Origin: Deltaproteobacteria bacterium
GTDB lineage: Bacteria; Desulfobacterota; Desulfuromonadia; Desulfuromonadales; JAAYDE01
NCBI GenBank assembly: GCA_016934985.1
Contig: JAFGRU010000018.1
Span: forward strand, 1 to 56,272
Direction: 5' to 3'
DNA: 56,272 nucleotides
Shown: piece after piece, positions 18,249 to 28,696 of the stretch
Position numbering within the stretch: the stretch's first letter is position 1
Layout: every line of letters starts with the position of its first letter
Program-made: the position numbers and the translations under genes
The notes under the pieces: generated by a model
What the model was told of the DNA's origin: nothing
The model's input: only the letters and a program-made list of their open reading frames with translations
The model's database searches: none

Positions 18249-18644
18249 ATGACAAATTTGACATATCATGGTGTTTTTTTCTGCCTCCTGCTGGCCGCCA
18301 TCGAGTGGCCAGCCATTTCTCATCACAAAATACCTGCCGTTTTCTGTCTTCTGGCCATCATTTTTTATCTGTTTTTTCTTTCAGCCATTTTCCATAACTC
18401 TTCACTTCTTCCCACCCGAGCCAATCGTGTCACCCGCTGGATCAAAAAAAGACAAGCTAAAAGAGCCGGAATGGCCATGCTGGTTTGCTCTTTGTTGTTT
18501 GTTGTCGGTTATATGCCCCATTCCAAATCAATTCAGATCATTTTTGTCTGCTGTGCCTTTTTCTTTTTCATTTTTCACCTTGGCAACCTTTCAATCGGTC
18601 ATTTACAGCAACGAACAAAAAAAGAACTCCATTTCAAAAAATAA
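18249..18644 (+). CDS. Unknown four-helix membrane protein
   Basis: A 131-residue protein not recognised as any family. Four hydrophobic segments are visible near residues 5-23, 28-49, 76-91 and 95-114, with a basic loop (TRWIKKRQAKRAG) between the second and third. The inner-membrane location is inferred. A GTG codon directly precedes the chosen ATG, and GGGGTGGG lies upstream as ribosome-binding site. A strong terminator follows the stop immediately, which supports it as a real monocistronic gene. It is AT-rich and sits just past tRNA-Leu, so recent acquisition is possible. Confidence 0.55.
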   Translation: MTNLTYHGVFFCLLLAAIEWPAISHHKIPAVFCLLAIIFYLFFLSAIFHNSSLLPTRANRVTRWIKKRQAKRAGMAMLVCSLLFVVGYMPHSKSIQIIFVCCAFFFFIFHLGNLSIGHLQQRTKKELHFKK

Positions 18645-18690
18645 CCCGGCATTTCTTTAAATCGAAAGCCGGGTTATTATTCTTTATTGA
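18640..18690 (+). terminator. Terminator after unknown membrane protein gene
   Basis: Perfect stem AATAACCCGGC / GCCGGGTTATT with a 17-base loop, followed by T-rich sequence on the plus strand. Confidence 0.75.
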
Positions 18691-18721
18691 AATTCCCCTC
18701 CCCTGTTCCTCGGTCATAGAG

Positions 18722-19174
18722 TCAAGGTGTATCCCGGTTGTTTTTTTTGGGCAATACCATTTTAACCCCGGGCAGTTTAGCAGGTTTGTCAGGCAGTTTG
18801 GTTCTCATCAGTCGCAAGGTTGTAAGCCCTTCTTTCCCCGGGCGGAGATACTTCAAATCAATCTCCGTACCTGCCTCGCCCCACAACTGATCTTTTACTA
18901 TCCGAGAAAATTCACTGCCTCTCAAGTCAACACCATTAACTTCCACAATCAGATCCCCGGGAAGAAGCCCCTTGATATCAGCAGGGGAGTCTTTAATGAC
19001 ATGAAGCACTACTAATTGGCCGACCGCCGTCGGAACAACTGATGTACCGATAGAGCCGGAATCCTGCTCAGAAGCGACGGCATTCAGGCTGTTGCAGAAT
19101 AAAAACAGGAATAAAAAAAAGACCAGGCTTCGTTTCCCCACCCCGGCCAAGGTCAGTGTTTGACTCTTTTCCAT
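18722..19174 (-). CDS. Secreted or membrane-anchored PDZ-domain protein
   Basis: About 150 residues with an N-terminal signal or anchor (SLVFFLFLFLFCNSLNAVA) followed by a single PDZ domain: LHVIKDSPADIKGLLPGDLIVEVNG and then TEIDLKYLRPGKEG. No protease domain is attached. The start at 19174 has GAGAGG upstream; an alternative ATG at 19210 has AGGA four bases upstream and would overlap the preceding gene. It follows the TsaC-like gene on the same strand. A role in binding a periplasmic partner is an inference from the fold only. Confidence 0.7.
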   Translation of the reverse strand: MEKSQTLTLAGVGKRSLVFFLFLFLFCNSLNAVASEQDSGSIGTSVVPTAVGQLVVLHVIKDSPADIKGLLPGDLIVEVNGVDLRGSEFSRIVKDQLWGEAGTEIDLKYLRPGKEGLTTLRLMRTKLPDKPAKLPGVKMVLPKKNNRDTP

Positions 19175-19223
19175 CTTTGATTGCCTCTCGTTGGGCCTCC
19201 CTTTAGCCATTGATCCTGGATGC

Positions 19224-19832
19224 TCATCCGATCCAGGAAACATCTCCGCAACCCTGGCGTAAAACCTCCACCTCATCGTCAATGAGGCTTATTACCGTCG
19301 ATGGCTCACTGAAAATAATTCCCCCGTCTATAACCATATCGAGCTGCTTACCCATCAGTTCTTCAATCTCATAGGGATCCCCAAGGGTGTCTTCACCTGA
19401 AATGTTGACACTGGTCGTTACCAGCGGATGACCGAGGCCTTTCACAATCATTTCGGCAATAGGGTTTTCAGGTATCCGAATGCCTACTGTTCGTTGTTTG
19501 GTCATGAGAAGATCAGGCACAACGCGAGTGGCTTCAAGAACAAACGTATAAGGCCCGGGCAATCGTCTTTTCATGATTTTAAAAGCAAAGTTACTGACCT
19601 GAGCATACGTGGTTACGTCCGACAGATCAGTGCAAATGAAGGAAAACGGCTTTCGAACATCACGTTTTTTGAGCTGATAGACCTTTTTAACCGCCTTTTT
19701 ATTGAAAATATCACAACCGATTCCATAGATGGTGTCAGTTGGATAAACGATGACCCCGCCGTTTTTTAGACATTCGACGACCTGGTTAATCAATCGCATT
19801 TGCGGGTTATGGGGATTGACGCTCAGCAACAT
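19224..19832 (-). CDS. L-threonylcarbamoyladenylate synthase family protein (TsaC/YciO)
   Basis: YrdC-fold protein of 202 residues. Motifs include YPTDTIYGIGCD, KKRDVRKPFSFIC, LPGPYTFVLEA, TVGIRIPENP and TTSVNISGED, which form the ATP/threonine pocket. The family makes threonylcarbamoyl-AMP for t6A37 modification of ANN-decoding tRNAs; YciO paralogues lack a firmly assigned role. The opening (MLLSVNPHNPQMRLINQ) looks like YciO, so TsaC function is not certain. It is divergent from dut across a 238-bp region. Confidence 0.82.
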   Translation of the reverse strand: MLLSVNPHNPQMRLINQVVECLKNGGVIVYPTDTIYGIGCDIFNKKAVKKVYQLKKRDVRKPFSFICTDLSDVTTYAQVSNFAFKIMKRRLPGPYTFVLEATRVVPDLLMTKQRTVGIRIPENPIAEMIVKGLGHPLVTTSVNISGEDTLGDPYEIEELMGKQLDMVIDGGIIFSEPSTVISLIDDEVEVLRQGCGDVSWIG

Positions 19833-20070
19833 TTTATTTTCGGCACCGGAAAAATAAGCGATGCCCCTCTAAAACACAATATTATCAGAAAAAGGTTGAC
19901 TGAGCGGTCGCGAATTGAAATCTTTGTGGTTGCTGATCCTGACAAAGAAATATTCAACGCACCTCAAACACACAATAGTCAACATTTACCGCAAAAGCCC
20001 CCCCGGGGGACAGCGTACAATGGTTATTCTGAAAAGGATTAATTGGAATTAACGGAGGATTCTAATTCAA

Positions 20071-20532
20071 ATGAAACGCGCAGTCGAGGCTAAAATTATC
20101 AATCCGCTTCTTGGCAGCAAAATTCCCATTCCCACTTACACCACTGCAGGAGCGGCAGGCATGGATATCAGGGCCTGCATCCAGGAGAAGGTGGTCATTG
20201 AGCCGAGTGAAACTTGTATTATCCCGAGCGGGTTTGCCATCAGCATCCATGACCCGGGTTTGATGGCGGTTTTGGCACCTCGCTCAGGGCTGGGGATTAA
20301 ACATGGTATTGTCCTGGCTAATCTCATCGGGGTGATTGACAGCGACTATCATGGAGAAATCAAGGTGGGACTCTGGAACCGGGGGAAAGAACCGTTTATC
20401 GTGGAGCCAGGCGACCGTATCTGTCAGATGCTTTTTGTTCCGGTCGTGCAGGTTGATCTCGAGCTGGTTGAGGAGTTTTCCAACGCTTCCGCAAGAGGAG
20501 CCGGTGGCCTGGGCCACACCGGAAAAAAATAA
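20071..20532 (+). CDS. dut: dUTP diphosphatase
   Basis: Hydrolyses dUTP to dUMP, keeping uracil out of DNA and feeding dTMP synthesis. The 153-residue protein shows the five trimeric-dUTPase motifs: AGMDIRA, PRSGLGIKHGI, GVIDSDYHGEI, PGDRICQM and the C-terminal ARGAGGLGHTG. The start ATG is preceded by GGAGG. A bidirectional terminator separates it from the convergent pnp. Confidence 0.95.
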   Translation: MKRAVEAKIINPLLGSKIPIPTYTTAGAAGMDIRACIQEKVVIEPSETCIIPSGFAISIHDPGLMAVLAPRSGLGIKHGIVLANLIGVIDSDYHGEIKVGLWNRGKEPFIVEPGDRICQMLFVPVVQVDLELVEEFSNASARGAGGLGHTGKK

Positions 20533-20566
20533 AACCGGGCTCCGTTTGAGGACGGAGCCCGGTTAT
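20532..20566. terminator. Shared terminator between convergent dut and pnp
   Basis: Perfect 12-bp stem AACCGGGCTCCG / CGGAGCCCGGTT. A T-rich run follows on the minus strand, so it chiefly ends the pnp operon, and probably dut as well. Confidence 0.85.
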
Positions 20567-20597
20567 CTTCAGAAAATGCCCAAAGCGTGCTTTCTCT

Positions 20598-22697
20598 TTA
20601 CGCTTCTTCCGGCAGGTTTTCGCCAAGGGCCTGCTTCCGGGACAATCTGATTTTCCCCTGTTTGTCGATTTCCAGACACTTAACCAGCACTTGATCTCCT
20701 TCGTTGAGGACATCGGTGACCTTGCGGACACGGGCTTTTTCCAGTTCGGATATATGGACCAGGCCTTCGGTGCCGGGGAAAATCTCTACAAACGCCCCGA
20801 ATTCCATAATCTTTTTGACGGTTCCCATATAAAGCTTGCCGACTTCCGCTTCCTGGGTCAGATTTCGGATCATCTTGATAGCCAATTTACAGGCCTCGCC
20901 GTCGGCTGAAGCGATGTTGATGCGACCGTCATCTTCAATGTCGATGGTGCATCCCGTCGCCTCGATAATACCCCTAATGTTCTTCCCTCCACTGCCAATG
21001 ACGGTTCTGACCTGGTCAGACTTGACATGAATGGTGGTAATCCGCGGTGCATAGGGAGAAAGATCCTCGCGGGAGGTAGAAAGGGACTCGTCCATCTTGC
21101 CAAGGATGTGCAACCGTCCCTCCAAAGCCTGGCCCAGAGCCTTTTCCATGATTTCCCGGCTGACACCGGCAATCTTGATATCCATCTGCAGGGCAGTTAC
21201 TCCACTACGGCTACCGGCAACCTTGAAGTCCATGTCGCCAAGGTGGTCCTCATCGCCAAGGATGTCGGAAAGAACGGCGATGTCTTCCCCCTCCTTGATC
21301 AGCCCCATGGCAATCCCGGCAACCGGTTCTTTAACCGGCACACCGGCGTCCATAAGAGCCAGTGAGGCCCCGCAGACCGTAGCCATGGAGGAAGACCCGT
21401 TGGATTCGAGGACATCGGAGACAATACGGATGGTGTAAGGAAACTTTTCATGCTCGGGAACGACCTTGGTTACGGCGCGCTCGGCAAGCATCCCGTGTCC
21501 AATCTCGCGGCGTCCCGGGAAGAGGCGGTTGCTGGTTTCCCCGACACTGAACGGAGGGAAGTTATAGTGAAGCATGAACTTCTTGAAGGAAAGTTCCTGT
21601 ACATTATCGATGCGTTGCTCATCTTCGCCTGTTCCGAGGGCCACTACCACGAGAGCCTGGGTTTCACCACGGGTAAAAAGGCCACTGCCGTGGGCACGGG
21701 GCAGAAGCCCGACTTCACAATCAATGGGACGAACGGTCTTCGAATCGCGGCCGTCAATCCTGACGCCCTCTTTCAGTATCATCTCCCTGACCATGTTTTT
21801 ATGCAGAGAGCTGAAATATTCCAGAGCCTCCTTTTTCCGCTCTGCGTAATCCTCGCCCAAAGCTTCGACAAGGTCAGCCTTGGCAAGGTCCATAGCGCTG
21901 TAGCGTTCCTGCTTGGTTCGGATGCGAATGGCTTCGGCAATCCTCCCTTCGCTCAGTTCCGCGACCTTTTTCTCAAATTCAGGGTCCTTTTCAGGCCCGG
22001 CGAACTCCCGTTTGGGACGACCTACCGCTGCTGCCAGTTCGATCTGAAGATCAATCAGGGGCTGCATAGCCTGATGGCCGAAAAAGACAGCTTCGAGCAT
22101 GTCCTTCTCAGAAGCGAAACGAGCCTCACCTTCGACCATGAGAATCGCATCCTTGGATCCGGCCACAACAATGTCGATATCCGAATCCCCAATCTGTGCG
22201 ATGGTTGGATTGGCCAGGAATTGCCCGTTGATGCGTCCAACCCGGACAGCGGCAATGGGGCCAGCAAAAGGGATATCGGAAACGGTTACGGCTGCGGATG
22301 CAGCCACGAGGGAAAGGGTGTCGGGATCGTTGATCCGATCCATAGAGATGACTGCCGGAATAATCTGTGTTTCAAAAAGAAACCCTTTGGGAAAGAGGGG
22401 CCGCATGGGCCTGTCGATCAAGCGACAGATGAGGGTTTCTCGCTCGCTGGACCCTCTTTCGCGGCGAAAAAAGGAACCGGGGATCCTTCCACCGCCATAA
22501 AATTTTTCCTGGTAGTTGACTGTCAGGGGGAAAAAGTCCTGCCCCTCCCGAAGATTTTTGGATGCTACAGCGGTACAAAGAACCTTTGTGCCGCCATAAC
22601 TGACCACCACGGCGCCGTCGGCCTGACGGGCCATCTTGCCGGTTTCAATACTGAATACTTCACCGTTAAATTCTATTTCTTTTTTGATAAAGGCCAT
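20598..22697 (-). CDS. pnp: Polyribonucleotide nucleotidyltransferase
   Basis: Phosphorolytic 3'-5' exoribonuclease of the degradosome. The 699-residue protein has two RNase PH-like domains (the first from residue 10, the second containing [21 protein letters not shown]), a KH domain ([18 protein letters not shown]) and a C-terminal S1 domain ([28 protein letters not shown]). Catalytic-site sequence [19 protein letters not shown] is intact. The ATG follows AGGAGG. It ends the rimP-nusA-infB-rpsO string; a leader with two palindromes lies upstream. Confidence 0.96.
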   Translation of the reverse strand: MAFIKKEIEFNGEVFSIETGKMARQADGAVVVSYGGTKVLCTAVASKNLREGQDFFPLTVNYQEKFYGGGRIPGSFFRRERGSSERETLICRLIDRPMRPLFPKGFLFETQIIPAVISMDRINDPDTLSLVAASAAVTVSDIPFAGPIAAVRVGRINGQFLANPTIAQIGDSDIDIVVAGSKDAILMVEGEARFASEKDMLEAVFFGHQAMQPLIDLQIELAAAVGRPKREFAGPEKDPEFEKKVAELSEGRIAEAIRIRTKQERYSAMDLAKADLVEALGEDYAERKKEALEYFSSLHKNMVREMILKEGVRIDGRDSKTVRPIDCEVGLLPRAHGSGLFTRGETQALVVVALGTGEDEQRIDNVQELSFKKFMLHYNFPPFSVGETSNRLFPGRREIGHGMLAERAVTKVVPEHEKFPYTIRIVSDVLESNGSSSMATVCGASLALMDAGVPVKEPVAGIAMGLIKEGEDIAVLSDILGDEDHLGDMDFKVAGSRSGVTALQMDIKIAGVSREIMEKALGQALEGRLHILGKMDESLSTSREDLSPYAPRITTIHVKSDQVRTVIGSGGKNIRGIIEATGCTIDIEDDGRINIASADGEACKLAIKMIRNLTQEAEVGKLYMGTVKKIMEFGAFVEIFPGTEGLVHISELEKARVRKVTDVLNEGDQVLVKCLEIDKQGKIRLSRKQALGENLPEEA

Positions 22698-23054
22698 GTT
22701 TTCCTCCTGAAAAAATGCCGTGGCATCAAAATATACCCGCGGGTGGTTGTGAAATCGGCCCGTCAGTCCTCAGGCAGGTTGGGGCTTTTTTCAAATGGTG
22801 ACATACATATTATATATGTTCCGCTTTGAAAATTCCCCCCAACAGGTCTAAGAAAAAGGGCCTGAAATTTATCCACCCGGCATATTTCAATGCCAAAAAA
22901 TGCTGAAGGAGGATGGCCTGAGACAAAACCCGTACCTCCCTTGCCGGGATATACGGACTTTCTCTCTGGACAACCTCCCACAGCGGTAAAATATGGGTGA
23001 AAGGAAAAAGCGGTTCTTTGTGGATATGAAAAAGAACCGCTTGACATTCGCCCG
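22698..23054 (-). promoter_or_regulatory. rpsO-pnp intergenic region with pnp leader hairpins
   Basis: A 357-bp gap without a convincing gene. On the minus strand it runs from the rpsO terminator (23006-23043) through a TATAAT box near 22812-22817 to two palindromes, ACCCGCGGGT (22735-22744) and ATGCCACGGCAT (22715-22726). The second is followed by six Ts and then the pnp ribosome-binding site. In enterobacteria the pnp leader is a target of autoregulation; whether these hairpins do the same is inference. Confidence 0.35.
23006..23043 (-). terminator. Terminator or attenuator after rpsO
   Basis: Stem AAGCGGTTCTTT / AAAGAACCGCTT with a T-rich run after it on the minus strand, 12 bases after the rpsO stop. 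It would separate rpsO from pnp expression. Confidence 0.75.
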
Positions 23055-23321
23055 TTACCTCCGGATACCTAAGGCCTGTATCAGGTTCCGGTAGCGCTCG
23101 ACATCCTTGCTTTTGAGATAATCGAGGAGCCGACGCCTCTGACCAACAATCTTAAGAAGACCACGCCGGGAATGGTGATCTTTTTTATGAGTTCGGAAGT
23201 GGTCGGTGAGATACGTGATACGTTCGGACAGAAGTGCAACCTGTACCTCAGGCGATCCGGTGTCGCTGTCGTGAGTTTTATATTTTTCAATAATTTCTTT
23301 CTTTCGATCTGTGGCCAGCAC
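23055..23321 (-). CDS. rpsO: 30S ribosomal protein S15
   Basis: Binds 16S rRNA at the central-domain three-way junction early in 30S assembly. The 88-residue protein has the family pattern [39 protein letters not shown] and [10 protein letters not shown]. The start is GTG with AGGAGG nine bases upstream. It lies between truB and pnp as in most proteobacteria. Confidence 0.97.
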   Translation of the reverse strand: MLATDRKKEIIEKYKTHDSDTGSPEVQVALLSERITYLTDHFRTHKKDHHSRRGLLKIVGQRRRLLDYLKSKDVERYRNLIQALGIRR

Positions 23322-23428
23322 TTTTTTTGCCTCCTTAATTCTTCCTTACTTGGGATAACGTAAAAGTTTGTAATAATTGCACTTACGAATTTTTTTTAGC
23401 ATGAAATCATGCCAAAGTAAAGTTCTAA

Positions 23429-24349
23429 TCAATTTTGGCTAAAAACCTTCAAAAGTTCAAAATCGCCGCGTTTTTCTATTTTTCTCTGCGGGGCAAAACG
23501 GGCCACGGCCAACAGCTTATCCTCTTTTCGAAGAGTGACTATTTCCCCTTCCCGGCATACGGGTGACTCTTCAAGACTCGATGCCACCGGAGGGATCCCG
23601 TTCATCAAACGCTCAACAGCCAGAGGGGAGATCTCGTATCCGGGGAACCTTTTCATCCCCTCCTCCATAGAAAGCAGTTGCTCAGAAACCATTCCGGCAG
23701 GTGTTTGTTCAATATCCTCAAGGGATATAGTGTCAGCCAAAGAAAACCCGCCACTACGAATACGCCGCAAAGCCACAAGATGCCCGGCCGTCTCCAATGC
23801 CTCGGCGATGTCCCGGCACAAGGTCCGGATGTAGGTTCCCTTGGAGCAGGTCACATCAAAAGTGATCATGGGAGGCTCAAAAGAGCGGATTTCCAGTCGG
23901 TAAATCCTGACCTTGCGTGCCTCGCGTTCAATCTCAATGCCTTTCCGGGCCAGCTTATATAGAGGTTTCCCCTGAATTTTAACGGCTGAGAACATGGGCG
24001 GGACCTGTTCTATCTCCCCCAGAAAGTTCTCAACCACCTCTTCAACATGGGGCCTTTGCAAACCGTCATAAGGAAGGGTGGCCGTAACCTCTCCTTCGGC
24101 GTCCTGGGTATCCGTAAAAGCGCCAAGCTTCATGGTCGCAAGATAGGATTTGTCGTCCGTTGAGAGATACTCCACCAATCGGGTGGCAAAACCGACCGCG
24201 ACAGGCAAAACCCCTGTGGCCATGGGATCGAGGGTGCCGGTATGCCCCACCCGCCGAATTTTCAAAGCCCGTCGAACCGCCCTGACAACATCGTGGGAGG
24301 TTATTCCCTTGGGTTTGTCAATGATCAGAAAACCGTCCATAACCTTCAC
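23429..24349 (-). CDS. truB: tRNA pseudouridine(55) synthase
   Basis: Forms pseudouridine 55 in the T loop of tRNAs. The 306-residue protein has the catalytic aspartate in GHTGTLDPMATGVLPV, the motif-I DKPKGITSHD opening, KGTYIRTL and a C-terminal PUA-like segment. The chosen GTG overlaps the nrnA stop by four bases (GTGA); the ATG at 24340 is an alternative start. Confidence 0.94.
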   Translation of the reverse strand: MKVMDGFLIIDKPKGITSHDVVRAVRRALKIRRVGHTGTLDPMATGVLPVAVGFATRLVEYLSTDDKSYLATMKLGAFTDTQDAEGEVTATLPYDGLQRPHVEEVVENFLGEIEQVPPMFSAVKIQGKPLYKLARKGIEIEREARKVRIYRLEIRSFEPPMITFDVTCSKGTYIRTLCRDIAEALETAGHLVALRRIRSGGFSLADTISLEDIEQTPAGMVSEQLLSMEEGMKRFPGYEISPLAVERLMNGIPPVASSLEESPVCREGEIVTLRKEDKLLAVARFAPQRKIEKRGDFELLKVFSQN

Positions 24350-25305
24350 GAAATAATTTGGCTTATATGGCCGATAATTTTTTCTCTCACTTCGTCAAGG
24401 GTTCCCCGCAGGGTAGCCCCGGCAGCTCTGGCATGGCCGCCACCGCCGAAATTCTGGGCAACAAAAGCGACGTCAACATTGCCGTTGGAGCGAAAGCCCA
24501 CCTTGAAAAAACCGGGTTCGGCTTCTCGAAACAAAAGAGCAATTTCCACTCCCCGAATGGAGCGGGGATAGTTTATAAACCCATCGGTGTGCTCAGGGCC
24601 GGTACCAGTAGCCTCCATGTGTGCATTGGTAACTGATATGGAAGCAATTCTACCGCATTCCGACAGCTTCAGAGTCCCGAGGGCGAGACCCAGAAGATGA
24701 AGGACTCTCTCTTCCCGGTCTTCATAAATGTGAGCGGAAATTTCAGCAGGATTGACTCCCAATTCAAGAAGTTCGGCGGCAATCTGGAAAGTTTCCTTGT
24801 CCGTATTGGCGAAACGGAAGGAGCCCGTATCCGAAACCAGGGAAGTGTAAAGACAGGTAGCGACAGGCAGAGAAAACCGATAGCCTGTAAAATTTTTTAA
24901 CAAACGATAGATAAGCGTGCCCGTTGAACTGGCCTTCTCGTCAACCCAGAAATAATCACTGAAACGTTCTGAGTCAACATGGTGGTCGATGTTGACCAAT
25001 ATCCGGCACCTATCCCTGAGGTGTTCTCCAGCACGGCGCAATTCACCAGAGTCGAGGACAAAACCGACATCATAAATTTCCTCGGCGGACTGGTCCAGAG
25101 AACTGGTTAAAAGTTCAGCGCCGGGGAGAAAACTGTAGACCTGCGGAACCGGATCGCCGTTGAAAAAAACAACTTCTTTGCCCATTTCCCGTAAAGCATT
25201 ACCCAAAGCCAAAGTCGATGAAATGGCATCCCCATCGGGATTCATGTGAGCCGCCACAAGAAAGCGACGCTTGTTCTCAATGAGTTTCCGAATCTTCGCT
25301 ATCAT
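24346..25305 (-). CDS. nrnA: DHH/DHHA1 phosphoesterase, NrnA-type nanoRNase/pAp phosphatase
   Basis: Predicted to degrade short oligoribonucleotides and to dephosphorylate 3'-phosphoadenosine 5'-phosphate. The 319-residue protein has the DHH motifs [27 protein letters not shown] and SDTGSFRF, and the DHHA1 sequence [11 protein letters not shown] near the C-terminus. It overlaps rbfA at the start and truB at the end, so translation is coupled along the operon. Confidence 0.9.
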   Translation of the reverse strand: MIAKIRKLIENKRRFLVAAHMNPDGDAISSTLALGNALREMGKEVVFFNGDPVPQVYSFLPGAELLTSSLDQSAEEIYDVGFVLDSGELRRAGEHLRDRCRILVNIDHHVDSERFSDYFWVDEKASSTGTLIYRLLKNFTGYRFSLPVATCLYTSLVSDTGSFRFANTDKETFQIAAELLELGVNPAEISAHIYEDREERVLHLLGLALGTLKLSECGRIASISVTNAHMEATGTGPEHTDGFINYPRSIRGVEIALLFREAEPGFFKVGFRSNGNVDVAFVAQNFGGGGHARAAGATLRGTLDEVREKIIGHISQIIS

Positions 25306-25654
25306 CCGTGCTCCCTGATGCGGCCTCCTTTAAAAGCCTGTTAATATGTTCGCTGTGGTCCAAGGTGGTGTCGAAAATAAAAAGGAGGTCAGGAATATAG
25401 CGAATTCGCATACGGCGGCCCAATTCCCTGCGGATAAAGGGCGTTGCCTTTTTTAGACCGATTTCGGTTTGGGTTCGGGCATCTTTGTCGCCCATGACGG
25501 TGTAATAGACCCTGGCCAGGTGGAGGTCGGGTGTGACTTCAACACCCGTAATGGTTACAAAACCGATGCGCGGATCCTTTAACCCTTTGGCCAGAAGGCC
25601 GGATATTTCTTTCTGAATCTGATCACCTATGCGGTGGGAACGCTGGTAGGTCAA
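25277..25654 (-). CDS. rbfA: Ribosome-binding factor A
   Basis: A late 30S maturation factor needed for 16S 5'-end processing and cold growth. The 125-residue protein shows [32 protein letters not shown] and [17 protein letters not shown], the type-II KH pattern of RbfA. It overlaps nrnA by 29 bases. Confidence 0.93.
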   Translation of the reverse strand: MTYQRSHRIGDQIQKEISGLLAKGLKDPRIGFVTITGVEVTPDLHLARVYYTVMGDKDARTQTEIGLKKATPFIRRELGRRMRIRYIPDLLFIFDTTLDHSEHINRLLKEAASGSTDDSEDSETH

Positions 25655-25666
25655 AGGTTCTCCCTA

Positions 25667-25954
25667 TCAAAAATGCTGGAACTCGACTTTTCGATTGCTG
25701 ATCTCAACTTCTGCCGATTCAATAACTTCCTTCTCCAGTTTGGTAAAGACCGTATGAATATCGGCTTCGTTCTGGTCGACCATGACAATGCCCAGCATCG
25801 ATCTCTGCCACAGGTCGAAATGATCAACTTCTGCCGCCGAAATGGGGAAACGCACCCTGATGCGGCCCAAAACCCTTTTGACGATACTCCGTTTTTCCTT
25901 GAGGGATTGAGGAATTGGCAGATACAATTCAAGCTTTAAAATCCCAACAACCAT
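25667..25954 (-). CDS. DUF503 (YlxP-like) protein
   Basis: A 95-residue ferredoxin-like protein with the family pattern LPIPQSLKEKRSIVKRVLGRIR and VDHFDLWQRSMLGIVMV. The family sits between infB and rbfA in many bacteria and is thought to bind RNA or ribosomes; its role is not proven. Twelve bases separate it from rbfA and nine from infB. Confidence 0.85.
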   Translation of the reverse strand: MVVGILKLELYLPIPQSLKEKRSIVKRVLGRIRVRFPISAAEVDHFDLWQRSMLGIVMVDQNEADIHTVFTKLEKEVIESAEVEISNRKVEFQHF

Positions 25955-25963
25955 AAACTGGCC

Positions 25964-28696
25964 TCACACAAGCTTGGATTTAAATTCTTCCATTTCAAAA
26001 GCTTCCAGTATATCCCCCGGCTTGATGTCGTTGTAGTTTTCAAGGGTAATCCCGCACTCGTAACCGGAAGCCACTTCGCGAACGTCATCCTTAAAGCGTT
26101 TCAGGGAGTTTAATTTTCCCTGCCACACAACCACACTGTCGCGAACCAGACGTAACTGAGCGTTACGGACAATCTTTCCTTCGAGAACATAACAGCCGGC
26201 AACGGTGCCGATTTTGGAAATATTAAACGTCTCACGAATCTCCACACGGCCCAGTTCTTTTTCCTTAAAGGTCGGACTCAACAGCCCTTCCATGGCATCC
26301 CGGATATCCGCAACGGCATCGTAAATAATATTGTAAAGACGTATATCCACACCCTCGCTTTCAGCCAGATGAGAGGCTTTCGATTGGGGGCGGACGTTAA
26401 AACCAAGGATAATAGCATCGGAAGCCGAGGCTAAGCTGACATCACTCTCGGTAATTCCGCCGACCCCGGAATGAATGACCACCAGGCGGCAGGAATCGGT
26501 GGAGAGCTTGGTCAGAGAATCGCGAACAGCTTCAACGGAACCCTGAACATCCCCTTTAATAATAGCCTTGAGCTCCTTAACATCCCCCTCCTGGATACGG
26601 GCATAAAGCTGATCGAGGGAAATTTTAGAAGTTTTTGCCATTTCCGCTTCCCGCACTTTCTGCAGCCGGTGCTGAGCCACTTCGCGGGCGGAACGTTCAT
26701 CCTCGAGGCTGTAAAAATTATCGCCGGCATCAGGCACACCCGACAATCCCGTAATCTCAACGGGGTCGGAAGGCCCGGCGATCTTGATACGCTGGCCGCG
26801 GTCATCAGCCATTGAGCGGACACTGCCGAAATGAACCCCGGTAACGACCGGATCCCCAACCTTGAGGGTCCCTTCCTGAATGAGAACCGTCGCCACCGCG
26901 CCCCTTCCCCGGTCTAGTCGCGCTTCAACAATGGTGCCCTTGGCAAGTTTGTCGGGATTGGTTTTAAGTTCCATAACCTCGGCTTGCAGCAGAATCATTT
27001 CAAGCAGTTCATCGATGTTAAGTTTCTGCTTTGCAGAAACTTCAACAAAAATGGTATCTCCGCCCCAATCTTCGGGAATAAGACCGAACTCCGTCAACTC
27101 CTGTTTAACTTTTTCGGGATTAGCCTGAGGCCTGTCTATCTTGTTGATAGCGACAATGATAGGAACGCCGGCCGCCTTGGCATGGTTGATGGCTTCTTTG
27201 GTCTGGGGCATGACGCCATCGTCTGCGGCAACTACCAGAATAACAATATCGGTAACCTGGGCACCCCTGGCGCGCATAGAGGTAAAAGCTTCATGGCCAG
27301 GAGTATCGAGAAAACTGATCGGCTTGCCGTTAAGTTCAACCTTATATGCGCCAATGTGCTGGGTAATTCCACCAGCCTCCCCGGCAATGACATTAGTCGT
27401 GCGAATCGCATCGAGAAGACTTGTTTTACCATGGTCGACATGGCCCATGATAGTAACCACGGGCGGCCGCAGCCTCAGTTTGTCCTGGTCGGCCTCGACA
27501 GTCTTATCCTCACGGTGATGCTGGAGCACGGTCTCCTCGTCGAAGGCAACGTTTTCAACCTCATACCCGAAATCAGAGGCCAGAAGAACAGCGGAATCAA
27601 AATCGAGGGGATGGTTGATGGTCGCCATAGTCCCCTCTTTCATCAGTTCCTTAATGATTTCACTGGCTTTGACCCCCATCCTTTTGGCAAGTTCACCAAC
27701 CGTAATGCTTTCGCTGATGCGGATGATGCGTTTTATCGCCTTGGGAACGGTGACTTCCGTTTTTTTCTGTTGTTTAGCAGCTTTTCGCCCCCGGGAAGCC
27801 TTGTCGGCCCGCTTAGGCTCAAAGACCTCTCTTTTACCGGGACGCTTAGCCCGGGCCTCTTCAAGTTCAAGGTCTTCGGTCAGATCAACAACCCGGAGTT
27901 TTTGTTTTTTCCATGGTCCGCGAACCTCTTTAGGAGCAGTTTTTTTACGATTCAACTCGGCTTCCATAGAAGCACGACTCGGTTCGGTGGTCTTTTTCTC
28001 TGGGGCTTTTTTCGCGGGAACCACCTCTTCCCGGGAAACAACACGCGGTTCCTCGACAGTCTTTGGTGGTTTTGCCGGTTTCTCAGGGGCTTTTTTGCGG
28101 GTAACACCAATATCAACATGACCCAGAATTTTGGCCTGAGTCTGACTAGACTTGGCTCCTTTTTTGGGAATGAAAGTTTTCTTTTCCGGCCCTTCCGGGG
28201 CTGTCTCCGCCTTCGCTGCGCTTGGCGTTTCAGCAACTCCCTCTCCTGCGACTTCTACTGAAGCAGGTGGTTCTTCAACCTGCGGCTCTGTCTCCTCTGC
28301 CCCTTTGGTTTCAACCGGTTCAGGAGTTTCCTCATCTGCCGGGGCAATGGTCTCGCCTTCCGAGGCTTCTGCAGCCTCGGAAGGTTCGATAGACACCGAA
28401 ACCTCCTCGGGCACAGGTTCTTCTTCAACCGCAACCTTTTCAGGGGAAGTTTCAGCCTCGGGCGGGGTGGTTTCCTTGCGCCGACGGCGAATTACACCTG
28501 GGGTGATCCGTTTCTCGTCATAGTTGGCTTCGGAAGTTTCCTCTGCCGGTGCAACATCTATCTTTTCAATATCTTCCGGATCGAGGGCACTCATATGGCT
28601 TTTAGCATCGATGCCGGCTTTTTTGAGTTTTTCGAGCAAAGTCTTATTTTCCACGCCCAGTTTTTGTGCAAGTTCGTATACTCTTGTTTTACCCAT
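25964..28696 (-). CDS. infB: Translation initiation factor IF-2
   Basis: The GTPase that brings initiator tRNA to the 30S subunit. The 910-residue protein has an N-terminal IF2_N domain ([23 protein letters not shown]), a long Glu/Pro/Lys-rich spacer to about residue 290, a second IF2_N-like domain, the G domain with [17 protein letters not shown] and NKIDRP, then beta-barrel domains and the C-terminal fMet-tRNA-binding domain. Its ATG shares one base with the upstream stop (TAATG). Confidence 0.96.
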   Translation of the reverse strand: MGKTRVYELAQKLGVENKTLLEKLKKAGIDAKSHMSALDPEDIEKIDVAPAEETSEANYDEKRITPGVIRRRRKETTPPEAETSPEKVAVEEEPVPEEVSVSIEPSEAAEASEGETIAPADEETPEPVETKGAEETEPQVEEPPASVEVAGEGVAETPSAAKAETAPEGPEKKTFIPKKGAKSSQTQAKILGHVDIGVTRKKAPEKPAKPPKTVEEPRVVSREEVVPAKKAPEKKTTEPSRASMEAELNRKKTAPKEVRGPWKKQKLRVVDLTEDLELEEARAKRPGKREVFEPKRADKASRGRKAAKQQKKTEVTVPKAIKRIIRISESITVGELAKRMGVKASEIIKELMKEGTMATINHPLDFDSAVLLASDFGYEVENVAFDEETVLQHHREDKTVEADQDKLRLRPPVVTIMGHVDHGKTSLLDAIRTTNVIAGEAGGITQHIGAYKVELNGKPISFLDTPGHEAFTSMRARGAQVTDIVILVVAADDGVMPQTKEAINHAKAAGVPIIVAINKIDRPQANPEKVKQELTEFGLIPEDWGGDTIFVEVSAKQKLNIDELLEMILLQAEVMELKTNPDKLAKGTIVEARLDRGRGAVATVLIQEGTLKVGDPVVTGVHFGSVRSMADDRGQRIKIAGPSDPVEITGLSGVPDAGDNFYSLEDERSAREVAQHRLQKVREAEMAKTSKISLDQLYARIQEGDVKELKAIIKGDVQGSVEAVRDSLTKLSTDSCRLVVIHSGVGGITESDVSLASASDAIILGFNVRPQSKASHLAESEGVDIRLYNIIYDAVADIRDAMEGLLSPTFKEKELGRVEIRETFNISKIGTVAGCYVLEGKIVRNAQLRLVRDSVVVWQGKLNSLKRFKDDVREVASGYECGITLENYNDIKPGDILEAFEMEEFKSKLV

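Noticed and set aside
21450-22829. Plus-strand frame of 459 codons opposite pnp
   Set aside because: Antisense of a well-supported PNPase gene; no ribosome-binding site or family sequence.
22763-23047. 94-codon minus-strand frame in the rpsO-pnp gap
   Set aside because: It contains the rpsO terminator hairpin and has no convincing start signal or similarity.
26984-28261. Long plus-strand open frame of 425 codons opposite infB
   Set aside because: It mirrors the infB coding strand in a region of biased codons; composition (Phe/Gly/Asn-rich, no family pattern) is that of an antisense shadow.
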